DNA of 10,176 bases from Caldilinea sp. CFX5 (GCA_021405325.1 QWII01000178.1:1-10176); one strand, 5' to 3'; positions 1 to 7,620 are shown, counted from the first letter of the stretch. Numbers and translations are program-made. The notes: a model not told the origin generated them from the sequence alone.

Positions 1-3000
1 GCACGTGGCGCCGATGGACGACGCGCCGGCAGCGCCGGCGCTGGGCCGGCCGGCAACGGTGATCGAGCAGCGGGCGCCGCCATTGCACTGGGTGGCCGCG
101 CCTGGCCGCCCGCGCCGCCTTCGGTACGTAGATTGGCCCGAGGCGTTGGTGACGCACTGGGACCGCCGCGCGGGCGTTGGCCTGGCTCTGGGACTGCAGC
201 ACGGGCAATGGCCATGGGGTCCAACTCTTGGGTCTGGATCTCGAAATTCGGCTCGAAGGGACGGCCAAAGATATAATCCATGCGCCCCCGCATCCCGAGA
301 TTCAAGCCCAATGGGTAGACCCAGTCGAAGAGCGGCCACTCCTCACTCCACACATCACCAAAGATGGGCACCGAGACAGCCGCACGCGCCGCGCCGCTGA
401 AGCGCAGATAGGAAAGGGCTTGCAGATCCAATTCACCGCGGAAATAGTAGTCGCCATTTTCATAGCCGATATGGGGCGTCACACTCAAATTGGCTTGGGC
501 GCCCAGGCTACCGCGTAGGCGGAGGCCGCCCTCAATCGAGGCGATGGCCGCGCCCAGGGCAATGCCGCCGCCGATAAAGAGATAAGCCTCGGCGCCGGCA
601 GTCAGAGCAAATTCACCCGAAATATCAAAGGAGGGGCGTTGCCCTTCTTGGGTACTAAAGGCGCCGGCAATGCCGATATTGCGCAGCACCCCCGGTCCCA
701 CAAAGAGCGTAAAGCCACCGCCGCCTTCAATAAAGGCGACAATGCCGACATAGCTGCGAATCACGGGAATCGTGAACCCCCACAAGGGAATGTCCAGGCG
801 CGGGAAGGTGCGTTCGCGGCGGATCTCACGGCGCCGCAGCAGTTCAATCTCATTGGGGGCGCGGATCTCGCCGGCAACATTGATCTGGGCGTTAGGCGTG
901 ATCTCGACATTGACGCGACCGGTGAGCCAGGGCGCAATGCGCGCCGCCACTTCACCACCGCCGCTAATGGCCAGGCTACCGTCGGCAAGTTGATCAAGGC
1001 GCACCAGGATCGAGCCGGCGAGATCGCCACGGCGGTACCCGGTGCGCAGTTCGCCGCCAAAGCGCCCTTCGCGATAGTGAACGCGGACATTGCCGCTGAG
1101 GCCGGGTAAGCGTGCGGAGTCAATCGGCAGTTCGCCTTCGCCCTCAAATTGGCCCTCGCGGTAGCGAACGGTCAACACTGCGCCCCGTAAGCCGGGGATG
1201 CGATCGATGTTGATGGTCGTCCCCAGTGCCAGGTTGCCATCCTGGTAATCGGCGGTGAGCGTGCCCTGGCCGATGCGCCCCAGGCGAATCAGGCCGCGGC
1301 CGCTGACGGCGACCCGGCCATCGACCAGGCGAATCGTCACCTGACTGCCCCGTTCCAAGGGCAAGCCGGCTGGGAAGTGTTCGCGGGTGATCGTCGTCTC
1401 GGCCGTCAAACTGTGATTCTGGTAACGAACATTGCCAGTCACCGGGGCGATGCCGGGGATGTTGACGGCCAACTGGCCTTCGGCGCTAAGTCCCCGCCGC
1501 GTATCATAGCGGACGGCGACATCGGCCTGCCCCAGACTCTGATAGCGCAAGGTCAAGCCCCCTTCGCCACCGATCTGTCCCTGGATGCCATTCCGGCTGA
1601 CTTCGCTGGTGAAGGTGAGGCCGCCGCGCACATTTTCGATCATCAGCCCGGGGATGGGTAGCCGCAGCGCTTCCTGGGTAAAGGTAATGCCGCCGCTGAG
1701 TTGACCGTCATTATAGGCGAGCTCTGCCCGCGCATTGCGGAGAAACGCCGGGCGTGGGGTAAAGGTGGCGCGCGCCACCAAGGCGCCATTTTCCTGAACC
1801 TGGCAATGGAGATCGGTTTCGCCCAATTGCCCCACTTCGATGGGCGCATGAAAATCAATATGCACCTTGCCGCTCTCATCAACCCGGAAGTTTAGATTCT
1901 GACCACGGCCGCGCAGGAACGGCAAGCGGGCTTGCGCCGTAACCTGGCCCTGGGTAAGCTGCATGTCTGGGCCAAGGTTCAGGGTCGCTTGTTGCAGTTC
2001 AAGTCCGGGAATGATCTGGCGATGTCCTTGCGGAATCGGCAAGGTCACCCCCTGGCTTGGACGTGTGCGCGCGGGCAGTGGTAGCGCAAAACCACGGGGG
2101 GAAAAGGTCATCAAAATTTGTCTGAGCGTTGGCGTCTCGCCAACCGCCGGCAGGGTGGCCCGGCCGGCGCGGCGCATTTGGCGTAGGGATTCTACAATTT
2201 GCGGTAAGACAAGCGCCTGTTCAATACAAAAGTGGTATGGAATCAGGCCGGGAGCGCCACTCTCGATCCGCAGCTCGACACCGCCGCCTTCACGCAAAGG
2301 GATAGGCGGCAATTGCGGAAAATTTGTACCTAATCGATAGCCTTGGTTCAAGTAGGAAGGCTTGCGCACCCGGAAAGGCGGCTGGCCCGTCAGCGTGACC
2401 GCGTTGTAGCGACTGACAAGCGCTTCCATCCCTGCGCGATAGGTTTCCAGTTGTCCGGCGGTGCTGGTGTCATCACGCGATTTAATGTCAAAAATCTCTT
2501 TTGTACGCGTATTAACAATATCCGGCCTGATGGCGCCGATCACTCCAGCAACGATTTCTCGATCTTCCTCGGTTGCCGTCAAGTAGGCGGCAAGGGCGCG
2601 ACCACCGGTGCGCACGATGCCATAATAGATATCTTCCTCGCCAAAGCGGTTGATATATTCAAGAGCAATGGCTACCTCGGCGCTGCGTCCCGCGGCGAGC
2701 GGGTCCAAGCCATAGCGATCGCGCACGTCGGCGAGTGACATCGGTGTACAGGCGCGTTGCAGTGCCGGTGGCGAACTTTGCGAATGCAGCCTGACGTTGC
2801 CATTACGTAACACTGTTTCAGCCGCCGTATCCGCCTCACGCTCAAACACATCACCAACTTCACCGATCTTCATGCTTTGCAGCGACGGCGCGTTGCGCTG
2901 CTGCACGACGTGCGTCAACTCATGAGCCAGCAGGCGCTTGCCGCCGGTGGTAGCCGGTGCATATTGGCCGGGCGCAAAGTAAATGTCCCGTCCGCTGGTA

Positions 3001-3524
3001 AAGGCGTGGGCGTTGAGTTGGCGGGCCAGGCGATTGGCCTGACCGTCGGTATGAACACGCACGCCGCTGAAATCCTGGCCAAAGCGCTCTTCCATAAACC
3101 CCTGCACCCCCGGCGCCAGCGGCTGGCCCGGGCCTGTGCGCCGGGTAATCGACTGGATCGCGCCCGGCACACCACCCACCGGTCCCGCGGCCTGACGCTG
3201 CACACGGGTGCGCCGCCATTGCTCTTCATCTGCCGCTTTGGTGCAGGCGGCGCACGAACAGTTGCCGGCGCATTTGCGCTGAATCACGCCCTGGTTCGCC
3301 ACGAAACGCTGGACGGCGCGATTGCCGTAGCGCTGCTGCGCCGTCCGTAAAGCGGCGGTGTGGGTCGCGATGGTGGCGTCGCCGCCGGGGCTGACCAGGC
3401 GATGGGGCGCGCTTGGGGTGCGTTGCGGCTGTGGGCGCGTTGCGTTCTCAGCAACGGCTTTGGCCGGCTCTGGCGTTGCTTCTCGGTTCGATTCGGGGGT
3501 AGCGTAGGTTTTGAGCAATCCCAT
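1..3524 (-). CDS. Giant DUF4157 protein with PD-(D/E)XK nuclease-like segment and beta-repeat region (partial, C-terminus off window)
   Basis: The frame is open from the ATG at 3524 to the left edge: 1,174 residues without a stop. The N-terminus is disordered and Pro/Ala-rich, followed by the DUF4157 leader motif QQRYGNRAVQRF (63-74), a Cys cluster C85-x3-C89-x-C91-x2-C94, and the DUF4157 core with HELTH at 201-205 and DVFEREAD at 225-232. Residues about 250-420 look like a restriction-endonuclease-fold domain: an acidic helix (around 285-292), P334-D335, D346-I-K348, then Q358-L-E-T-Y362. From about 470 to 1030 there are degenerate repeats of the form hxxxY-x-[DE]-G-x-[LF]-x-G (for example around Y604, Y760, Y788, Y817, Y1021) and a Gly/Ala-rich stretch at 915-1000. 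From about 1110 the chain is Pro/Ala/Arg-rich linker, so another domain may follow beyond the edge. It is the last gene visible in the operon, 66 nt after the preceding stop, with only a weak AAGAG ribosome site. By family knowledge it is an eCIS-associated protein, probably cargo. The nuclease role is inferred from motifs only. Confidence 0.88.
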   Translation of the reverse strand, partial: MGLLKTYATPESNREATPEPAKAVAENATRPQPQRTPSAPHRLVSPGGDATIATHTAALRTAQQRYGNRAVQRFVANQGVIQRKCAGNCSCAACTKAADEEQWRRTRVQRQAAGPVGGVPGAIQSITRRTGPGQPLAPGVQGFMEERFGQDFSGVRVHTDGQANRLARQLNAHAFTSGRDIYFAPGQYAPATTGGKRLLAHELTHVVQQRNAPSLQSMKIGEVGDVFEREADTAAETVLRNGNVRLHSQSSPPALQRACTPMSLADVRDRYGLDPLAAGRSAEVAIALEYINRFGEEDIYYGIVRTGGRALAAYLTATEEDREIVAGVIGAIRPDIVNTRTKEIFDIKSRDDTSTAGQLETYRAGMEALVSRYNAVTLTGQPPFRVRKPSYLNQGYRLGTNFPQLPPIPLREGGGVELRIESGAPGLIPYHFCIEQALVLPQIVESLRQMRRAGRATLPAVGETPTLRQILMTFSPRGFALPLPARTRPSQGVTLPIPQGHRQIIPGLELQQATLNLGPDMQLTQGQVTAQARLPFLRGRGQNLNFRVDESGKVHIDFHAPIEVGQLGETDLHCQVQENGALVARATFTPRPAFLRNARAELAYNDGQLSGGITFTQEALRLPIPGLMIENVRGGLTFTSEVSRNGIQGQIGGEGGLTLRYQSLGQADVAVRYDTRRGLSAEGQLAVNIPGIAPVTGNVRYQNHSLTAETTITREHFPAGLPLERGSQVTIRLVDGRVAVSGRGLIRLGRIGQGTLTADYQDGNLALGTTINIDRIPGLRGAVLTVRYREGQFEGEGELPIDSARLPGLSGNVRVHYREGRFGGELRTGYRRGDLAGSILVRLDQLADGSLAISGGGEVAARIAPWLTGRVNVEITPNAQINVAGEIRAPNEIELLRRREIRRERTFPRLDIPLWGFTIPVIRSYVGIVAFIEGGGGFTLFVGPGVLRNIGIAGAFSTQEGQRPSFDISGEFALTAGAEAYLFIGGGIALGAAIASIEGGLRLRGSLGAQANLSVTPHIGYENGDYYFRGELDLQALSYLRFSGAARAAVSVPIFGDVWSEEWPLFDWVYPLGLNLGMRGRMDYIFGRPFEPNFEIQTQELDPMAIARAAVPEPGQRPRGGPSASPTPRANLRTEGGAGGQARPPSAMAAPAARSPLPAGPAPALPARRPSAPR

Positions 3525-3590
3525 TGTACCGTAGGCTCTTTTCTGCTGACGACCAGCACCCAAAGGCAGATCTTGCACCGTTGGAAAAGC

Positions 3591-4673
3591 TTACCGCGTG
3601 GCGCCTGCGGGCAGCCCCCGCCTGTCAGATTGGCCGGCGGCGGGTGCGGCAGCGGCGTCACATAGACAGGCCCGCCCCCGTGCGCTGGTCAGAATTTGCT
3701 CCCAATCGGCTTTTCCGACAAAGGCATCCAGGGCCTTCTTCAGCGCTTTTAGATCGAGCATGTGCAAAGGCGGCAGGCCACAGCGCGTGGCAAGCTGGCA
3801 GGCGAGATAACAGCGCCGCCACTCGGCGCTCCTGGGCGCGGCCTGGGCCTGGAGATACCAATATTGGATGGCAAGCGCCTGGGCGCGCGTGATGCCCGCC
3901 GCCAGCAACAACGCATCCACACTCTCGGCTTGGGGCTGTGGCGGCGACTTGGCGGCTTGCCGACTAATGAGCGCACCAGGGCCGCGCCAGCGTTCGCGAA
4001 TTTTCAACGGTTGGCGGCGCGTCCCCTGAAGGGCGCCGGGCTGAACAAGCTGCCTGGTCATGAAAGCGGCTTCGCGTTCATACCGGTCAGCGGCGTGACC
4101 GAGGACAAAGGCCGGCGCCGGGGCGCGCTGTCGGCTTTGTTGCAGGACATGCGCCAACTCATGCGCCAGCAACCGCCGCCCGCGCAACGAGGTCGGATCA
4201 TATTGGCCGGCGCCGAAGAAGATATCCGACCCGACGGTAAAAGCGGCGGCGGCGAGGTGCGTGGCCGTCCGGCGTGCCTGGCTATCGGTATGAATCCGCA
4301 CCCGGGCCAAATCGGCCTGAAAGCGCTCTTCCAGATCGGCTCTGACCGCCGCCGGCAATGGCCGGCCCGGCAGGCGACGGTGCAAGGGCGTCGCCAGGGT
4401 AGGCGCCTGCTCCGTGCGGGCAGATAACGAACCAGCATCGACCGGCGTGGCTGCGGGCTGACCTTGGCCGGCGTGATTGCTTTGCTGATTCGCTGCCAAC
4501 AGGCGGCTTACCCGCTGATTGCCCGCGCTACGCTGCAAGGTGCGCAAAGCATGGGGCAGTGCGCGGCCAGCAGACAACGCCTGCGCCCCGCCTGGGCGCG
4601 GGCTGCTTTGCCAGGAGAGCCAGGGGTGGCTTACCGTGGGTATATACGCGTCAACAGGTGATAGTTCCCACAT
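3591..4673 (-). CDS. DUF4157 protein, eCIS-associated, with Cys-containing C-terminal domain
   Basis: This is a 360-residue protein. It has the leader motif LQRSAGNQRVSRLL (46-59), a disordered linker, and the DUF4157 core at about 100-205, including EERFQADLARVRIHTD, GQYDP and HELAHVLQQ (HExxH at 171-175). The usual DxxEREAD motif reads DRYEREAA (196-203), with Ala in place of the last Asp. The C-terminal part (250-345) is helical and has paired cysteines (WRRCYLACQLATRCG, 285-299, and C336-L-C338). I do not recognise it firmly; the C-x3-C-x5-C-G pattern recalls small domains attached to DUF4157 and polymorphic-toxin proteins. The ATG has an AAGGAAG ribosome site upstream. It lies 59 nt after the ATPase stop and 66 nt before the giant paralogue, whose N-terminal layout it shares. 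A role as secreted cargo or cargo adaptor of a contractile injection system is inferred from family context. Whether DUF4157 is proteolytically active is not shown by the sequence. Confidence 0.9.
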   Translation of the reverse strand: MWELSPVDAYIPTVSHPWLSWQSSPRPGGAQALSAGRALPHALRTLQRSAGNQRVSRLLAANQQSNHAGQGQPAATPVDAGSLSARTEQAPTLATPLHRRLPGRPLPAAVRADLEERFQADLARVRIHTDSQARRTATHLAAAAFTVGSDIFFGAGQYDPTSLRGRRLLAHELAHVLQQSRQRAPAPAFVLGHAADRYEREAAFMTRQLVQPGALQGTRRQPLKIRERWRGPGALISRQAAKSPPQPQAESVDALLLAAGITRAQALAIQYWYLQAQAAPRSAEWRRCYLACQLATRCGLPPLHMLDLKALKKALDAFVGKADWEQILTSARGRACLCDAAAAPAAGQSDRRGLPAGATR

Positions 4674-4732
4674 TGTCGTTGCTTCCTTTATTCCTCACGC
4701 CGCGGTGGTTCACTTTGGGTAAGTTCTCTGTG

Positions 4733-6949
4733 TTAGCGCCGGTTGGCATCGTCCCAAGTACGTCCGACTTTTTGGAATTCCCGCTTGGCGGCGCGCTGGA
4801 GATGGTTCATCCCAATCACGCTCTGCTCTTCGGCAGCGAGAAAGGCGGCGGCCAGGGCAATATTGCGAATGTTGCCGCCGCTCAATTTGTAGGCCTGCGC
4901 CAGCGCCGCAAAATCGACATCCGCGGCCAGAGGCGCTTCGGCCGGGAAAACGCCACACCAGATCCGGTAGCGCTGTTCTTCGTCCGGGAAGGGAAACTCA
5001 ATGATGAAGTGCATACGCCGGGCAAACGCTTCATCCAGATTAGCGCGCAGGTTGGTGGCGAGAATCGCCATTCCTTCATACTCCTCCATCTTCTGGAGCA
5101 GATAGCCGATCTCAATATTGGCATAGCGATCATGGGCGTCTTTGACTTCGGAACGTTTACCGAAGAGGGCGTCGGCTTCATCAAAAAACAAGATGGCGTT
5201 GCTGGTCTGCGCCTCGCGGAAGATGCGATCCAGGTTTTTCTCGGTCTCGCCGATATATTTGCTGACCACTTGAGAGAGGTCGATCTGATAGAGATCGAGC
5301 AACAGTTCATTGGCGACCACCTCCGCCGCCATTGTCTTACCCGTGCCGGAAGGGCCGGCAAACAAGACGTTCAGCCCCTTGCCCAGGGATAACTTGCGAT
5401 CAAAGCCCCACTCATCATGAACCAGCGCCCGGTGTTTCACCTGGTTGCAGATCTCGCGTAACTGCTGCAAGCGATCGACCGGCAAGATAATATCGGTCCA
5501 GCGATAATGGGGCGTGATCTGGCGGGCCAATGTGGCCAGCTTGCGGTTTGAGTGCAAACGACAGGCGGTATGCAGATCGGCAATGGTAATGTTTTCCTGC
5601 TCCGGGTCACGCCAGCGCGCCAGGTTCCGCGCAGTGTTGGCGGCTGCTTGAATCTGGCCGCCACTCAAGCGGAATTTACTGGCTAACTCGTCGAGATTCA
5701 CAGCCTCGCCGGTTGTGCCGGCCAAGGCGGCGTGGCCCACCTGGTGGCCGACTGGCTGGAGGGCGCGTTGCCACCACTGAATGCGCTCAACGTAGCTTGG
5801 ACCGGGAAATTCCACGCGCACGAAAGCCAGTTCCTGACGTGCGGCGGTTGGCTCCCAGAGGGCGTCGCCGGCCAGGATCGTCAGTCCCTGATCGGCGGCC
5901 AATTCATGGAGTAGGGCCTGGTCCCCAATGCCCATCTGCTCTGCCTGGACGCGATCAAAGGCTGACCAGTAGAGCACCGCATTTTGGAAAAGCGCTTCGC
6001 GCCTGAGCAGGGCAACGATGGTTGAAAGATCTGCTTCCTGGTTTGGTTGGCGGCCATTTGCGTTTACCCATCTTGCGCCATCCACGACCAGGAGGGTCTT
6101 CCCCACTTCACGGCACAGCGCTTCTGCCGTACGCGCTTGCCCAATGTCGGCCGGCCCTTGAAAATAGAAAACCAGCGGCGTGTTGTGCAAGCGCGCCGTA
6201 CGCACGACATGGACTAACCGCCGTTTGACCTCAGCCGGCAGCAATACCTCCTCGATCTGAAGTTGCGGGTGGCGATGCTCTACAAATAGGGCAAGGCGTT
6301 GATCGAGCCGATCCGAATCGAGCAGATAGCTTACAACACGCTCCTCCACCTTTAGACATTTGTTCAACAGGGGGGGGGCAACCTGGGCCGGGTCCTCAAA
6401 GAGGTGGAGCAGATGATGCTTTACCAAGGGCGCGTTGGGGGCAAAGCGCGCGCGCGCCGTCAATTTAAAGTCAAGCGAAGGGCTGAGCAGATTGAGCACC
6501 AGGTCTACGGTCGGTCTTTTCTTGGTGATGTCATCTTGCAGATACCCAAAGAGCCGCTCATAGCGCAGGTCGATCTCCGGCGCTAGGCAGATCAGCAGAA
6601 TGTCCAGATCCAATGCATCCAGTTGAAAGAGCTGCGCCAGTTGGTCGAGCCGCAACGGAATGCCCCGTTGCTTACTCACGGTTTTGTGCCAGGCAACCTG
6701 CAGCGCTAATTGGTCAAGTGCGTTTTGCACTTCCGCTTGAGCCAATGGCAAGGGATCGGTTGCCCAGCGCGGTAACCCGGCCGGCGCGACCAGCAGATGA
6801 TCCACTTCCTCCTCTGGAATATAAAGTCCTTGGAAAGCTTCATCAGTCGCATGCAACTGGCGCGCACGGCCTACTTGCAGTTGCAGCAGCAGGTCGATGC
6901 GTTCTAACTCAGCCAATAGATGTTGCAGCGAAGTGGCGTACCCTTCCAT
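4733..6949 (-). CDS. AAA+ ATPase of the eCIS type (degenerate plus active AAA module)
   Basis: This 738-residue protein (numbered from the chosen ATG) starts with a helical N-terminal region. A degenerate AAA module follows at about 240-390: its P-loop position reads GPADIGQA without the Lys-Thr, and its Walker B position is AVLYWSAFDR. The intact C-terminal AAA module has Walker A GPSGTGKT at 532-539, Walker B ILFFDEAD around 586-592, sensor 1 LATN at 630-633, Arg residues at 644-645 (FARR), and a sensor-2 region SGGNIRNIAL at 690-699. This one-dead, one-live arrangement followed by DUF4157 genes is typical of the cytoplasmic ATPase encoded in contractile injection loci (Afp15/Pvc15-like), probably acting in assembly or cargo loading. 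An in-frame TTG at 6976 would add 9 residues, but the ATG at 6949 has a GGGGAG ribosome site 8 nt upstream and is preferred. The gene begins 23 nt after the small upstream gene, so the two are likely co-transcribed. Confidence 0.95.
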   Translation of the reverse strand: MEGYATSLQHLLAELERIDLLLQLQVGRARQLHATDEAFQGLYIPEEEVDHLLVAPAGLPRWATDPLPLAQAEVQNALDQLALQVAWHKTVSKQRGIPLRLDQLAQLFQLDALDLDILLICLAPEIDLRYERLFGYLQDDITKKRPTVDLVLNLLSPSLDFKLTARARFAPNAPLVKHHLLHLFEDPAQVAPPLLNKCLKVEERVVSYLLDSDRLDQRLALFVEHRHPQLQIEEVLLPAEVKRRLVHVVRTARLHNTPLVFYFQGPADIGQARTAEALCREVGKTLLVVDGARWVNANGRQPNQEADLSTIVALLRREALFQNAVLYWSAFDRVQAEQMGIGDQALLHELAADQGLTILAGDALWEPTAARQELAFVRVEFPGPSYVERIQWWQRALQPVGHQVGHAALAGTTGEAVNLDELASKFRLSGGQIQAAANTARNLARWRDPEQENITIADLHTACRLHSNRKLATLARQITPHYRWTDIILPVDRLQQLREICNQVKHRALVHDEWGFDRKLSLGKGLNVLFAGPSGTGKTMAAEVVANELLLDLYQIDLSQVVSKYIGETEKNLDRIFREAQTSNAILFFDEADALFGKRSEVKDAHDRYANIEIGYLLQKMEEYEGMAILATNLRANLDEAFARRMHFIIEFPFPDEEQRYRIWCGVFPAEAPLAADVDFAALAQAYKLSGGNIRNIALAAAFLAAEEQSVIGMNHLQRAAKREFQKVGRTWDDANRR

Positions 6950-6957
6950 CGCCGTCA

Positions 6958-6963
6958 CTCCCC
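6958..6963 (-). promoter_or_regulatory. Ribosome binding site deciding the ATPase start
   Basis: GGGGAG on the minus strand lies 8 nt before the ATG at 6949. The upstream in-frame TTG at 6976, which overlaps the stop of the preceding gene, has no comparable site, so the ATG is taken as the start. Confidence 0.65.
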
Positions 6964-6972
6964 ACTTGTTCC

Positions 6973-7203
6973 TCAAGGCAAAGTTCCAGGAGGCGATTTT
7001 GTTTGCTCGACACGGACCCCCATCTCCTCTAAATAGGTGGCAACAAAGTCGACGATGGCCGTTAGATTATCGAAGTGTTGACGTTGGCCCGTGAAGACAT
7101 GGGTGATATGGCCCCGCCAGAGTGGCTGCGTAATCGTCTCCCCACCTGGCTCAATCCACACTTTGACGATGAACGAGCAAGTATTGTGCTCATAGAGGTC
7201 CAT
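6973..7203 (-). CDS. Small conserved-looking protein preceding the eCIS-type ATPase
   Basis: This 76-residue protein begins MDLYEHNTCSFIVKVWIEPG. It continues with a segment reading PLWRGHITHVFTGQRQHF (27-44) and a helical end, FVATYLEEMGV (53-63), then a short polar tail. There is no signal peptide or membrane segment. The frame extends upstream to an ATG at 7311, but the ATG at 7203 has a strong AGGAG site 5 nt before it, and the upstream extension is Cys/Ala/Gly-rich noise. It ends 23 nt before the ATPase ATG and is the first gene of the operon. The beta-strand, W-R-G-x-I-x-H, then helix pattern is a type I associate with small uncharacterised proteins beside such ATPases, but I cannot name a family. 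A role as partner or chaperone of the ATPase or of cargo is possible inference only. Confidence 0.78.
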   Translation of the reverse strand: MDLYEHNTCSFIVKVWIEPGGETITQPLWRGHITHVFTGQRQHFDNLTAIVDFVATYLEEMGVRVEQTKSPPGTLP

Positions 7204-7208
7204 GAGTT

Positions 7209-7213
7209 CTCCT
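7209..7213 (-). promoter_or_regulatory. Ribosome binding site of the small operon-leading gene
   Basis: AGGAG on the minus strand, with a 5-nt spacer (AACTC) before the ATG at 7203. It is the best Shine-Dalgarno match in the window and fixes the start at 7203 rather than the in-frame ATG at 7311. Confidence 0.75.
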
Positions 7214-7343
7214 GTTTGGCCCCCCGACGCCATGCACCTGAGCGAAGCCCATCCCGCCCAGCAAGCGGGCAAGCATCCTGCGGACGCCAATGGCGGCTGT
7301 TCAGTGCGCATTTAGTACGACATACAGCACACGCTCTTGGTTG

Positions 7344-7349
7344 ATCCTA
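7344..7349 (-). promoter_or_regulatory. Candidate -10 element of the eCIS-type operon
   Basis: TAGGAT reads on the minus strand. The hexamer 17 bp upstream is CGCATC, with no resemblance to a -35 box, so any promoter here would need an activator. It lies 8 bp downstream of the last heptamer of the repeat array. Transcription would start near 7337, giving a leader of roughly 130 nt. Confidence 0.4.
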
Positions 7350-7357
7350 TACCACAA

Positions 7358-7400
7358 ACGTCTTTAGATGCGTCTTATCTACCGTCTATCAAAGCGTACA
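7358..7400 (-). promoter_or_regulatory. Four heptamer direct repeats, 12-bp period: candidate SARP operator
   Basis: On the minus strand four heptamers follow each other at exact 12-bp steps: TGTACGC (7394-7400), TAGACGG (7382-7388), AAGACGC (7370-7376) and AAGACGT (7358-7364). Each contains the ACG core. SARP-family regulators are known to bind direct heptamer repeats spaced about one helical turn apart, just upstream of a -10 lacking a good -35, and a SARP/BTAD gene is next door. The classical period is 11 bp, so 12 is slightly off. The binding role is inferred. Confidence 0.45.
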
Positions 7401-7536
7401 AAAACTAAACTTTTATACGGCGACTTCAATAGGCCAACGGGTAAGAGACCAGAGTTTTCCAATGGTGAGGCCGATCATTGCGTTGACGAAAACCCTGATT
7501 TCTTAACCGCCGTTAGGCATCCTCAAGAAAATAAGT

Positions 7537-7620
7537 TAGGAGTTACGCAGTTGACGGGCGCTACCAGAGACCTGTCAGGTTTGCGAAACCTGACAGGTCT
7601 TGTCCAACTGCGTAACTCCT
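7537..7620. mobile_element. MITE-like nested palindrome
   Basis: Outer inverted repeats of 16 bp (AGGAGTTACGCAGTTG, 7538-7553, against its exact complement at 7605-7620) enclose a second perfect 15-bp palindrome: AGACCTGTCAGGTTT at 7568-7582, loop GCG, complement at 7586-7600. The element is flanked by direct repeats ATAAGT at 7531-7536 and 7621-7626, which look like a target-site duplication. It encodes nothing. The inner ACCTGTCAGGT-type palindrome resembles dispersed palindromes common in some Chloroflexota and Bacteroidota genomes. A non-autonomous transposable element is the likeliest reading. Confidence 0.7.

Noticed and set aside
2900..2940. Reading HELTH as proof of an active metalloprotease
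   Set aside because: HExxH is a constant feature of DUF4157, and catalysis is not established by the motif alone, so no enzymatic call was made.
3762..4427. Plus-strand open frame of 221 codons
   Set aside because: It is antisense to the shorter DUF4157 gene. It arises from GC-rich codon structure and has no recognisable motif.
4559..5392. Plus-strand open frame of 277 codons
   Set aside because: It lies antisense to the C-terminal AAA module of the ATPase and to the intergenic gap. Its translation has no domain, while the minus strand shows complete AAA motifs.
6950..6976. TTG start for the ATPase, overlapping the upstream stop
   Set aside because: No good ribosome site precedes it, whereas the ATG at 6949 has GGGGAG at 8 nt.
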